Source of the DNA: Chloroflexota bacterium
GTDB lineage: Bacteria; Chloroflexota; Ktedonobacteria; Ktedonobacterales; Ktedonobacteraceae
Assembly: GCA_005881995.1 (NCBI GenBank)
Contig: VBHV01000094.1
Location: 1-5,301 of the forward strand
DNA length: 5,301 bases
Reading direction: 5' to 3'
Below are positions 1-5,301 of the stretch, piece by piece; position 1 is the first letter of the stretch; the number at the start of each line of letters is the position of its first letter. The translations under genes and the position numbers were made by a program. Below the pieces are notes generated by a model, which made no database searches, was not told where the DNA came from, and worked only from the letters and a program-made list of their open reading frames with translations.

Positions 1-471
1 CAACAAACATATCCATGGACATATTATAAAGCATATACTTAATCAAGTCAACGCTTTACAATATGGTTTGCCAGGACTATCTAAAACTCGCGCGCCTATG
101 GGGCTCACAAAAAGTGGAGTCGTTGTGGGAGAAGGATGACTTTACGTGACCCTGGTGTCAATCACGCAATGAATGGGGTAGGAACAAGGTAGGTGAATAA
201 GGAAGAGATAAATGAAAGCTCAATTTTTGAGCATGCCGCTATAGGATATACGGGTGGAGAAGTAAGCTAATTTACACGAGGGAGGCCAAGATGCTGTTCT
301 ATGCGGTTGACTCGTTTTGTTAAGTTCATGTCTTCCCTATTCGTGCTTGTGATTAGGAAGATATGGATCACTTGCGCTGCCAACGTATAGTATTCAATGT
401 GAAGGATAAGCCTGAACCTGGGTCTGAAATGCTCAGATTTTCTTGCGACACTAAAGGAGGAGTTTTTTCAA
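1..471. other. Gene-poor leader region upstream of the Mop gene
   Basis: No ORF of convincing length or recognisable protein similarity is seen on either strand. Visible elements are: a weak sigma70-like pair TTTACA (55-60) and TATCTA (78-83) spaced by 17 bases; a small perfect hairpin GCTCAA-TTT-TTGAGC (218-232); a 10-codon ORF at 212-244 behind AAGGAAGAG; a second 10-codon ORF at 291-323 behind GGGAGG; and a 41-codon ORF at 363-488 that overlaps the Mop start but has a poorly spaced ribosome site. If the 55-83 pair is a promoter, the Mop mRNA would have a leader of roughly 380 bases. No riboswitch consensus or tRNA-like fold could be identified by eye. Confidence 0.5.
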
Positions 472-690
472 ATGGGTCCTCGATTTAGCGCGCGTAACCA
501 GCTAACCGCAAAAGTGAAGTCAGTCAAGCTCGGTGCAGTGATGGCCGAAGTAGTCATTGAGCTTGCAGATGGGCAGCAGATCGTCTCTGCTATTACTCGG
601 ACCTCTGCCGAGAGCTTGAACCTGCAGGCGGGTGATGACGTGGTGGCTATTATCAAATCGACCGAGGTGATGATCGGCAAAAACGAGTAG
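472..690 (+). CDS. Molbindin-type molybdenum-binding protein (single Mop/TOBE domain)
   Basis: This 72-residue protein is essentially one Mop (TOBE) domain. The hallmarks are SARNQL near residues 6-11, the V-K-S-V-K-L-G-A-V-M-A-E-V stretch (about 15-27), the middle ITRTSAE segment (42-48) and the closing IKSTEVMIG (61-69). In characterised molbindins, small cytoplasmic proteins of this kind assemble into hexamers that bind molybdate or tungstate in sites between subunits, acting as an oxyanion store or buffer; the same domain occurs as the tail of ModE and ModC. The length matches stand-alone family members. The ATG is preceded by a strong AAAGGAGGAG (452-461) at about 11 bases, which supports this start. 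No molybdate transporter or cofactor-synthesis gene lies in the window, so the link to molybdenum rests on the domain alone. The P-loop gene follows on the same strand after a 31-bp gap. Confidence 0.9.
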   Translation: MGPRFSARNQLTAKVKSVKLGAVMAEVVIELADGQQIVSAITRTSAESLNLQAGDDVVAIIKSTEVMIGKNE

Positions 691-706
691 CTGCAGCTAG
701 CCATTT

Positions 707-712
707 AAGAGG
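707..712 (+). promoter_or_regulatory. Ribosome binding site AAGAGG that decides the P-loop gene start
   Basis: AAGAGG lies 9 bases before ATT 722, a normal spacing. The only nearby TTG (714-716) is out of frame, just one base from this site, and meets a stop after five codons. The position therefore favours ATT 722 as the initiation codon, although the match to the anti-Shine-Dalgarno sequence is only moderate. Confidence 0.45.
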
Positions 713-721
713 CTTGACAGG

Positions 722-1270
722 ATTTACTTAGTAGGCGGAGCGCCCAGGGCAGGGAAGAGTATCCTGGGTCAACGGCTCTGCACCACCTTGAAAGTTGGGT
801 GGGTCTCAACGGACCTTCTGATGGAACTCTTGAGAGTTGCGAACGCTGCCGGTCGCAAAGTGGAGTGGAACGCAGCTCCCGAGGCCATCACAGCGGCTGC
901 AGAATGGTTCTTCCCGTATCTGGAGCGGTTTATTTGGGGCGTCAACTCGCTCGCAGACCATTACGTGATCGAAGGCGTCGACTTTCTTCCAGCGCAGGTG
1001 GCACAGCTCTCGGCTCAGTATCCGATACGCGCGGTGTTTCTGGGATGCTCTCGCATGACGCTGGAGGGTCTCAATCAATTCCCAGGACGTTCGCAGGTGT
1101 ATGGTAGTCTGCCCGAGGCACAACGCCGTCAGATTGTTCAGGACGTACCGCGCTGGAGCGCGTTCATTCGCCAGGAAGCCGAACGTTTCGGTTATACGTA
1201 TGTCGATATGGTCAGCGATTTTTCCCAACGCCTGGCTGAAGCTGAGATGGTGCTGACAACCAGTGTATAA
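722..1270 (+). CDS. Small P-loop NTPase / kinase-like protein, probable ATT start
   Basis: The reading frame is open from 701 (after TAG 698-700) to TAA 1268-1270. From ATT 722 it gives 182 residues opening IYLVGGAPRAGKS, with a textbook Walker A loop (GAPRAGKS, residues 6-13) after a hydrophobic first strand. Next come a VSTDLL motif (28-33), typical of the substrate side of adenylate kinase, zeta-toxin and gluconate-kinase-like folds, and YVIEGVDFLP (about 81-90), which fits the acidic Walker B-like strand. VFLGCSR (about 105-111) and a C-terminal YTYVDMVSDFSQRLAEA segment follow. The substrate cannot be named; a small-molecule or protein kinase role is inferred from the fold. The region holds no ATG or GTG, and the first in-frame TTG (788) would remove the P-loop. 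ATT 722 has AAGAGG (707-712) nine bases upstream, so it is the best start; a mutated ATG and a pseudogene are the alternatives. It probably shares a transcript with the Mop gene. Confidence 0.75.
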   Translation: MYLVGGAPRAGKSILGQRLCTTLKVGWVSTDLLMELLRVANAAGRKVEWNAAPEAITAAAEWFFPYLERFIWGVNSLADHYVIEGVDFLPAQVAQLSAQYPIRAVFLGCSRMTLEGLNQFPGRSQVYGSLPEAQRRQIVQDVPRWSAFIRQEAERFGYTYVDMVSDFSQRLAEAEMVLTTSV

Positions 1271-1303
1271 GCGATGTTTGGCGGCCCGGCTGATTGACTT
1301 CTA

Positions 1304-1324
1304 GGGCGACCCTCGCGGTCGCCC
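1304..1324. repeat. Left copy of 21-bp palindromic direct repeat flanking the IS
   Basis: The arms GGGCGACC and GGTCGCCC pair perfectly (8 bp) around the loop CTCGC. An identical 21-base copy, with the loop in the same orientation, lies at 2805-2825 on the other side of the insertion sequence. Because the loop is a direct rather than inverted copy, this looks more like a duplicated target, or an IS lodged in a palindromic repeat, than the outer part of the terminal inverted repeat. There is no T-run after the stem, so it is not a classical intrinsic terminator. Confidence 0.8.
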
Positions 1325-1342
1325 AATAAGCATCAACCTAAG
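1325..1342 (+). repeat. IS left terminal inverted repeat
   Basis: AATAAGCATCAACCTAAG matches the reverse complement of 2787-2804 at 17 of 18 positions; the only difference is A versus C at the fifth base. Similarity stops on the inner side immediately after CTAAG. On the outer side the match continues only through the self-complementary palindrome arms. Confidence 0.8.
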
Positions 1343-1426
1343 AAAAGGAAAGGGCGGAAACCCAGACTCCTGAAGTGATAGACTAGAGGTAGTGAACCAA
1401 GGTCTAGCAACGACAGGAGGAAGATC

Positions 1427-2796
1427 ATGAGTAGTATATCACAGGTAGCCCAAGCGATGCAGCGCGTCTTGACGACGCAGGCCAAGCACATCGAGCGGCA
1501 GACGGGCTTTGTGCAACGCAGCAGCGTGCAATTGGATGGGCCGACGTTTGCACAGATGACGGTCTTTGGTTGGATGGATAATCCGCAGGCGAGCTATCCG
1601 CAGTTACGGCATGTAGCAGCGAGCCTGGACGTGTCGGTGAGCACGCAGGCGGTGGAGCAACGCTTCGGAGAGGAGTCAGCCGCATTGCTGCGGGAACTGT
1701 TGCAGGAGGCGGTGGGGGAAGTGTTGTGCAGCCAGGCGAACGTGCCAGAGTTGCTCGCTCGCTTCAACGGAGTGTATGTGCAAGATGGCACCATCATCAG
1801 CCTGCCGCCCGAACTCAAGGGGGAGTGGCGCGGCTGTGGCGGCAGCACGCCGCAAGCAGGGCAGAGCAGCATGCGGGTACACAAGGGCCGTGGCTGCAAG
1901 CGGGACGGGCCGCCGAGCGCAGTGGAGAGGCGCACGAGACGCCCTTGCCGACGGGCTGCCTCTACGATGTGGATGGTGGCTATTTCACGCTGGCAGAGAT
2001 GCGGGCGCACGGCCAGGCGGGATGCTACTGGCTGACGGCCGCCAAAGCCGGCACGCTGCTCATCGATGAGCGGGGCCAGTGCTGGGATCTGGTGTCGTTC
2101 CTGCAGGCACAGAGCGGCGATGAGGTGGATGTGCAGCTGTATTTGGGCAAGCGCGAACGGCTGCCGGTGCGGCTGATCGCCCGGCGGGTCAGTGCCGAAC
2201 AGGCCAAGGGGCGACGGGCCAGCGCCACGCGCTCACGGGAGGGCAAGCCTAAGGGGGTGCAGCGACCCAATGAGCGCAAGCGCCTGGCCGGGGACAAACG
2301 CCAGCGACAACGCAAGCAGCGCAAGACCGGCCAGGCGCGCCTGCAGCTCTTAGACTGGACCATCCTGCTGACCAATGTGCCGGCCTCGCTGCTCAGCGTG
2401 GATGAGGCCTTGGTGCTGGCGCGCTGCCGCTGGCAGATTGAACTGTGTTGGAAAGCCTGGAAGCAGTTGGGCAAGCTGGATACCTGGCGCAGTGCCAAGC
2501 CCTACCGCATCTTGACGGAAATCTACGCCAAGCTGCTGGGCTGTGTCATCACGCATTGGGTCACGCTGCTGGAGTGTTGGCAGGCGCCCAATCGCAGTCT
2601 GGTCAAAGCGCGGCAAGTCGTGCAATGGATGGCTCCAGTACTCGCCTTAGGCGTGGCCGGAGTCGTGCCCTTGGAAACCATGGTGCAACGCACCTCGCAC
2701 TCCATGGCCTCGGGTTGCACCGTCAATGCCCGTCGCAAGCACCCTGCCGCCTATCAACTGGTCAACAATCCGAAGCTCATCCGCGGCTTAGGTTGA
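1427..2796 (+). pseudogene. IS4-family DDE transposase, frame broken in the middle
   Basis: Transposase of the IS4 DDE type, which would cut and join the IS ends. It starts at ATG 1427 with AGGAGG (1415-1420) six bases upstream. The first frame gives about 152 residues and includes YVQDGTIISLP with the first catalytic Asp at residue 120 (codon 1784). The sense then passes to the -1 frame at about 1880-1884 and continues to TGA 2794: GPWLQAGRAAERSG, then VDGGYFTLAEM with the second Asp (codon 1972), a long Arg/Lys-rich stretch (about 2190-2340), and RWQIELCWKAWK with the catalytic Glu (codon 2440) and Lys (codon 2461) in the IS4 R-(3)-E-(6)-K spacing. The expected Tyr of the Y-(2)-R-(3)-E-(6)-K signature is Ala here. 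Together the two parts give about 455 residues, a full-size IS4 enzyme less perhaps a dozen residues at the join. A small deletion of 3n+1 bases explains this best. No slippery heptamer is seen, so programmed frameshifting is unlikely. Confidence 0.85.
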
Positions 2797-2804
2797 TGCG
2801 TATT
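2787..2804 (-). repeat. IS right terminal inverted repeat
   Basis: CTTAGGTTGATGCGTATT is the inverted partner of 1325-1342 with one mismatch. It encodes the last transposase residues (Leu-Gly) and the TGA stop at 2794-2796, so the gene runs right into the end of the element. Confidence 0.8.
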
Positions 2805-2825
2805 GGGCGACCCTCGCGGTCGCCC
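2805..2825. repeat. Right copy of 21-bp palindromic direct repeat flanking the IS
   Basis: Identical in all 21 bases, and in the same orientation, to 1304-1324: arms GGGCGACC and GGTCGCCC around loop CTCGC. It lies 51 bp beyond the stop of the convergent transporter gene. It could be the second half of a target duplication, a copy of a dispersed intergenic palindrome, or an outer part of the IS end. Confidence 0.8.
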
Positions 2826-2876
2826 TGGTAATCATTAGTATAACGCGGTCTATCTCACATTTTTCACCCTGGCATG

Positions 2877-4256
2877 TTACGCGCTTAGTCTCGCCAGCCG
2901 GTCTGCTTCTTCTGCCGCCGCGACATCAGCCTTCATCCAACGAGCGCCAAAGATGCCAACCAGCCCGGCAAGTACCAGCGCTGGAGTACAGGTAATTAAT
3001 AGCGCCTGGCTCAGATATTGGCCGGTAAGCTTTGCATTAAAATGAACCACAGGATTCGGGTCAAAGTGTGTTGAGAGTATACCTACAAGGGTAGGAGCAA
3101 ATGCGTCGCCCAACAGGTGTGCGATCAGCAGCGAGATAGCTACCGACGAAGCCCGCAGCGCCGAAGGTACTACATCCTGGGTTGCTGCTGTACTGGGACC
3201 GGTGTAGATTGTAAGTAAGATTGTTGTTAGCACAAAGAAGACGCTGAAGGTGAGGAAACTATGGCTGGTGATGGCAAGCGCAAAAGAGGGTGCGCCCAAC
3301 AAGAAACCGATGCCACAAACCAGCACGCGCGCGCCCTGGTGGTGGCGATTCAACCAGTCAGCCATATAGCCGCCGGTCACCGTACCGGCCAGGCCCGCCA
3401 GCACAATCACCGCTCCTGAGAAGAGGCCCGCATTTCCCGACGATAGTCCGTAAGTGTCCTTTTGCTGGAGATAGGTTGGCAGGAAAACGACATTGACTCC
3501 CAGCACGAAGTAGGCAAATATCTGCATGACGATCAATACCACCAGGGTTTTGATGCGCAGTAACGTGCCAAGCTGCTCCAATATATTGGATGTCAATGGG
3601 ACCGCGTGAACCGGCTCCTCTAGCTCAGCTACCTTGCCTGATGTATAAGGGTAGAGCGCGACTTCTTCTTCATCGGGGAACAGGCCTGGTATCCCGGTAA
3701 AGACAAATGCCAATCGCCAGCTGCCAGGAAATAGCCCGGCCAGTTCACCGCCAATCACGTAGCCAAAAAGAATGCCCACCAGTTGCCCGACGCTCCACCA
3801 GCTCATGATTCGCGAGCGCTTGCTACGACTGAAATAATCGCTCATGAGTGCGGTGCCAGCCGGAAAATATCCTGCCTCGCCAATACCCAGTATCATGCGC
3901 GAAAGAAACAGGGTAATGAAGTTCGTTGCCAGCGCAGTCAGAGCCGTCGCTATGCTCCAGATAGCTACGCAGATGGCCACCACATTCTTGCGTTTAGCCC
4001 GGTCAGCCCAGATACCTAACGGTACTGTTCCCAGCGTATAGACGACGAGAAAGGCCGATGCAATATAACCGATACCATCATTAGTAAAGCCCAGGTCCAT
4101 GGCGACAGTAGCAGCCGCGCCAGTCAGGACATTGCGGTCAAGATAGTTCAGGAAACTAATGCCAAACATCACCCAGAACACATACATGGCGTACTTGCCG
4201 CTTTTTTGCCTGGGAACTTCCAGGTGTGGGTCGGCAGACGATGGAATATCACTCAC
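2877..4256 (-). CDS. Major facilitator superfamily transporter with a shortened helix 6
   Basis: Inner-membrane secondary transporter of the major facilitator superfamily, closest in style to the Spinster / anion-cation symporter groups; the substrate is unknown. Residue numbers count from ATG 4268. Visible are helix 1 (about 28-47) ending in FLNYLDRN, the loop 2-3 signature GIWADRAKRK (85-94), SRMILGIGEAGYFPAG (123-138), a charged central loop (198-222) and the C-terminal set of hydrophobic helices (about 238-440). Length is 459-463 residues, within the family range. GTG 4256 is preferred because GGAGG (4262-4266) stands five bases before it; ATG 4268 has no ribosome site, and only four residues are at stake. 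Helix 6 (WRLAFVFTGIPGLF, 184-197) runs straight into PDEEE, whereas family members usually continue with some 10-15 more hydrophobic residues. An in-frame deletion is suspected, and transport may be lost. The gene converges on the IS and diverges from the lipoprotein gene. Confidence 0.85.
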   Translation of the reverse strand: MSDIPSSADPHLEVPRQKSGKYAMYVFWVMFGISFLNYLDRNVLTGAAATVAMDLGFTNDGIGYIASAFLVVYTLGTVPLGIWADRAKRKNVVAICVAIWSIATALTALATNFITLFLSRMILGIGEAGYFPAGTALMSDYFSRSKRSRIMSWWSVGQLVGILFGYVIGGELAGLFPGSWRLAFVFTGIPGLFPDEEEVALYPYTSGKVAELEEPVHAVPLTSNILEQLGTLLRIKTLVVLIVMQIFAYFVLGVNVVFLPTYLQQKDTYGLSSGNAGLFSGAVIVLAGLAGTVTGGYMADWLNRHHQGARVLVCGIGFLLGAPSFALAITSHSFLTFSVFFVLTTILLTIYTGPSTAATQDVVPSALRASSVAISLLIAHLLGDAFAPTLVGILSTHFDPNPVVHFNAKLTGQYLSQALLITCTPALVLAGLVGIFGARWMKADVAAAEEADRLARLSA

Positions 4257-4261
4257 GAACG

Positions 4262-4266
4262 CCTCC
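4262..4266 (-). promoter_or_regulatory. Ribosome binding site GGAGG for the transporter GTG start
   Basis: On the minus strand GGAGG overlaps the possible ATG at 4268 and stands five bases before GTG 4256. The bases upstream of the ATG (TATATCCCCGTT) offer no ribosome site, so translation most likely begins at the GTG. Confidence 0.5.
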
Positions 4267-4435
4267 ATAACGGGGATATAATTAGCAACGAGGCCAGAAT
4301 CGATAAGCTTACTGTACCATAGATTGAGGTCAGTTGGAAGAGGGTAGATTGCTTGTTACAAAACACAAAAGTAGAACGTCTCTTCCAGTAGAACCTGTTT
4401 TTGTTAGCGCATCATTCATCGTGTGAAACAATACA

Positions 4436-4465
4436 TTGGAAAAGCGCGTGTATCTAACGTATAAA
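4436..4465 (+). promoter_or_regulatory. Candidate sigma70-type promoter of the lipoprotein gene
   Basis: TTGGAA (4436-4441) and TATAAA (4460-4465) are separated by 18 bases in an AT-rich stretch. This would give a start near 4472 and a leader of about 50 bases ahead of the AAGGAG ribosome site (4507-4512). A 7-bp direct repeat GTAGAAC (4371-4377 and 4388-4394) lies upstream and might be an activator site, but it could be chance. Judged by eye only. Confidence 0.4.
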
Positions 4466-4523
4466 TTATAGGGACAGAGTTTTACAAAAAAATATGGCTC
4501 AATAGCAAAGGAGATTGATACCC

Positions 4524-5301
4524 ATGCGACGTTCTATACCCGCATTCCTGGCAATGGTGGCCATCTTACTGTTTATGAGTGCCTGCGGATCGAACAGTTC
4601 TAGCAGTTTGAGCGCCGGGCAGGTTATCAGCAATACTTCGAGCGCGATGAAGCAGCTCAAGACGGTACATGTGAACATGACGGTGGCAGTAACGGCAGGC
4701 GTCAGTGGATTGCCTACTACCACCACAGGTTCCTCAACACCCAATAGCTACACCATCAATATCAATGGGAGCGGCGATGAGGTACTTCCAGACCAGGCCT
4801 CGCTCAAAGTCTCGTTGGGTGGTCTCGGCAGCAATTACAGCTTCGCGGAAATTACGAAAGGCCAGCAGGTCTATATCCAGAATAAGCAGGGACAGTGGTA
4901 CGTCATCGATAAAAGTAAGCTCTCGAGCAACAGCTCAACCAGCGTCCTATCAAGCGCGAGCGTACCAGACTTCAATAAACTGCTCGACCTGGCGCAGAAA
5001 AACGCCAAATTGACCGACCACGGTGATGAGACCCTCAATGGTGCGAGCCTGCGTCATATCAGCGTTACGCTCGATAAAAACGGCATCAAGCAATTGCTTC
5101 AGAGTTACGGGCAGTTGCAAGGCATGACGGGTACAAGTCAGCAGACGTTTGATCAGTTCTTCAACAGTGCCAAAGATCTCAACGCCACCCTGGATTTCTG
5201 GATTGACGAATCCACTTCCTACCTCCATCGTTTCGAGATGAAGTTTAATCTGAACCTGGACTTAAGCCAGTTCATCACCCCAACACCCGGCTCAACGACA
5301 A
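4524..5301 (+). CDS. LppX/LprAFG-like lipoprotein, partial at right edge
   Basis: The frame is open from ATG 4524 to the end of the window (259 complete codons) with no stop, so the C-terminus is missing. AAGGAG (4507-4512) lies 11 bases upstream. The N-terminus is a lipoprotein signal: MRRSIP, a hydrophobic core (residues 7-18) and the lipobox MSAC with Cys21, followed by a Ser-rich linker. The mature part resembles the LppX_LprAFG group of exported lipoproteins: an initial helix SSAMKQLKTVHVNMTV (39-54), alternating beta strands, the turn EITKGQQVYIQNKQGQWYVID (109-129), and late strands such as ATLDFWIDESTSYLHRFEM (221-239). Characterised mycobacterial relatives hold acylated lipids in a hydrophobic half-barrel. 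That function is only inferred here, as a membrane-anchored lipid- or ligand-binding protein outside the cytoplasmic membrane. The gene is transcribed away from the transporter, with its own likely promoter. Confidence 0.8.
   Translation, partial: MRRSIPAFLAMVAILLFMSACGSNSSSSLSAGQVISNTSSAMKQLKTVHVNMTVAVTAGVSGLPTTTTGSSTPNSYTININGSGDEVLPDQASLKVSLGGLGSNYSFAEITKGQQVYIQNKQGQWYVIDKSKLSSNSSTSVLSSASVPDFNKLLDLAQKNAKLTDHGDETLNGASLRHISVTLDKNGIKQLLQSYGQLQGMTGTSQQTFDQFFNSAKDLNATLDFWIDESTSYLHRFEMKFNLNLDLSQFITPTPGSTT

Larger units (their letters stand above)
1325..2804 (+). mobile_element. IS4-family insertion sequence (about 1.48 kb), probably inactive
   Basis: The element is defined by 18-bp terminal inverted repeats (1325-1342 and 2787-2804, 17 of 18 matching) around one transposase locus, a normal size for IS4-type elements. 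The inner ends, of the form ...ATCAACCTAAG, recall the ends of E. coli IS4 as I remember them (...GATCAGTTAAG). The transposase stop codon lies within the right inverted repeat. Identical 21-bp palindromes abut both ends. If they belong to the element rather than to the target, it spans 1304-2825 (1522 bp). The element sits between two convergent genes and breaks neither. The transposase is out of frame in the middle, so this copy cannot move on its own unless the break is bypassed. Confidence 0.85.

Noticed and set aside
240..470. Possible molybdenum-cofactor riboswitch ahead of the Mop gene
   Set aside because: Considered because of the gene downstream, but I could not match the conserved core of that RNA by eye; a covariance-model search would decide.
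363..488. 41-codon ORF overlapping the start of the Mop gene
   Set aside because: The AGGAAG upstream is only two bases from its ATG, the protein is not recognisable, and it overlaps the well-supported Mop start in another frame.
806..1228. 140-codon minus-strand ORF opposite the P-loop gene
   Set aside because: It lies wholly across a frame with clear P-loop protein motifs, has no recognisable domain, and looks like the antisense shadow of that gene.
1304..1324. Intrinsic terminator for the P-loop gene
   Set aside because: The stem is strong and well placed 33 bp after the stop, but no T-run follows and the same sequence recurs beyond the IS, so a repeat or target explanation fits better.
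1880..1890. Programmed -1 frameshift making a full transposase
   Set aside because: No X-XXY-YYZ slippery heptamer is present and the protein appears to miss residues at the join, which a frameshift alone would not explain.
2025..2498. Long minus-strand ORFs within the transposase (also 1594-2010)
   Set aside because: GC-rich shadows of the transposase; Ser/Arg/Cys-rich composition with no motifs and no ribosome sites.
4950..5228. Minus-strand ORF of 92 codons at the right edge (and one at 4499-4744)
   Set aside because: Both lie opposite the open lipoprotein frame, which has a signal peptide, lipobox and ribosome site; the antisense frames have none of these.

Overview
The window reads as a chromosomal stretch of a heterotrophic bacterium. 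The best guess is a member of the Chloroflexota, Ktedonobacter-like. This rests on the mix of genes: a lone molybdenum-binding Mop protein, a small P-loop protein with a GGAPRAGKS loop, an IS4-type insertion sequence lodged between genes, and a Ser/Thr-rich LppX/LprG-like lipoprotein. It is an impression from gene style, not a proven assignment.

Layout: bases 1-471 carry no recognisable gene, only two very short peptide ORFs with ribosome sites and a small hairpin. A 72-residue molbindin-type Mop/TOBE protein follows (472-690, +). Just behind it on the same strand lies a small P-loop NTPase/kinase-like gene (to 1270). Its Walker A motif lies upstream of every ATG/GTG/TTG start, so it either begins at an ATT codon (722) or has lost its start. 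An IS4-family insertion sequence fills 1325-2804. It has 18-bp inverted ends and a transposase split between two frames by an apparent small deletion, and it is bracketed by two identical 21-bp palindromes (1304-1324 and 2805-2825). A major facilitator superfamily transporter runs on the minus strand (2877-4256) and seems to lack much of its sixth membrane helix. A 255-bp divergent spacer with a plausible promoter leads to an exported lipoprotein (4524, +) that runs off the right edge.

How the parts fit: the Mop and P-loop genes are close enough (31 bp from the Mop stop to the ATT codon) to share a transcript. The insertion sequence sits in what was a spacer of about 105 bp between the convergent P-loop and transporter genes, so it interrupts neither. 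The transporter and lipoprotein are divergent neighbours with no evident functional link. The points most worth a second look are the hidden Walker A and ATT start, the palindromic direct repeats around the insertion sequence, and the shortened transporter helix. No defence system, CRISPR array, RNA gene or biosynthetic cluster was recognised.
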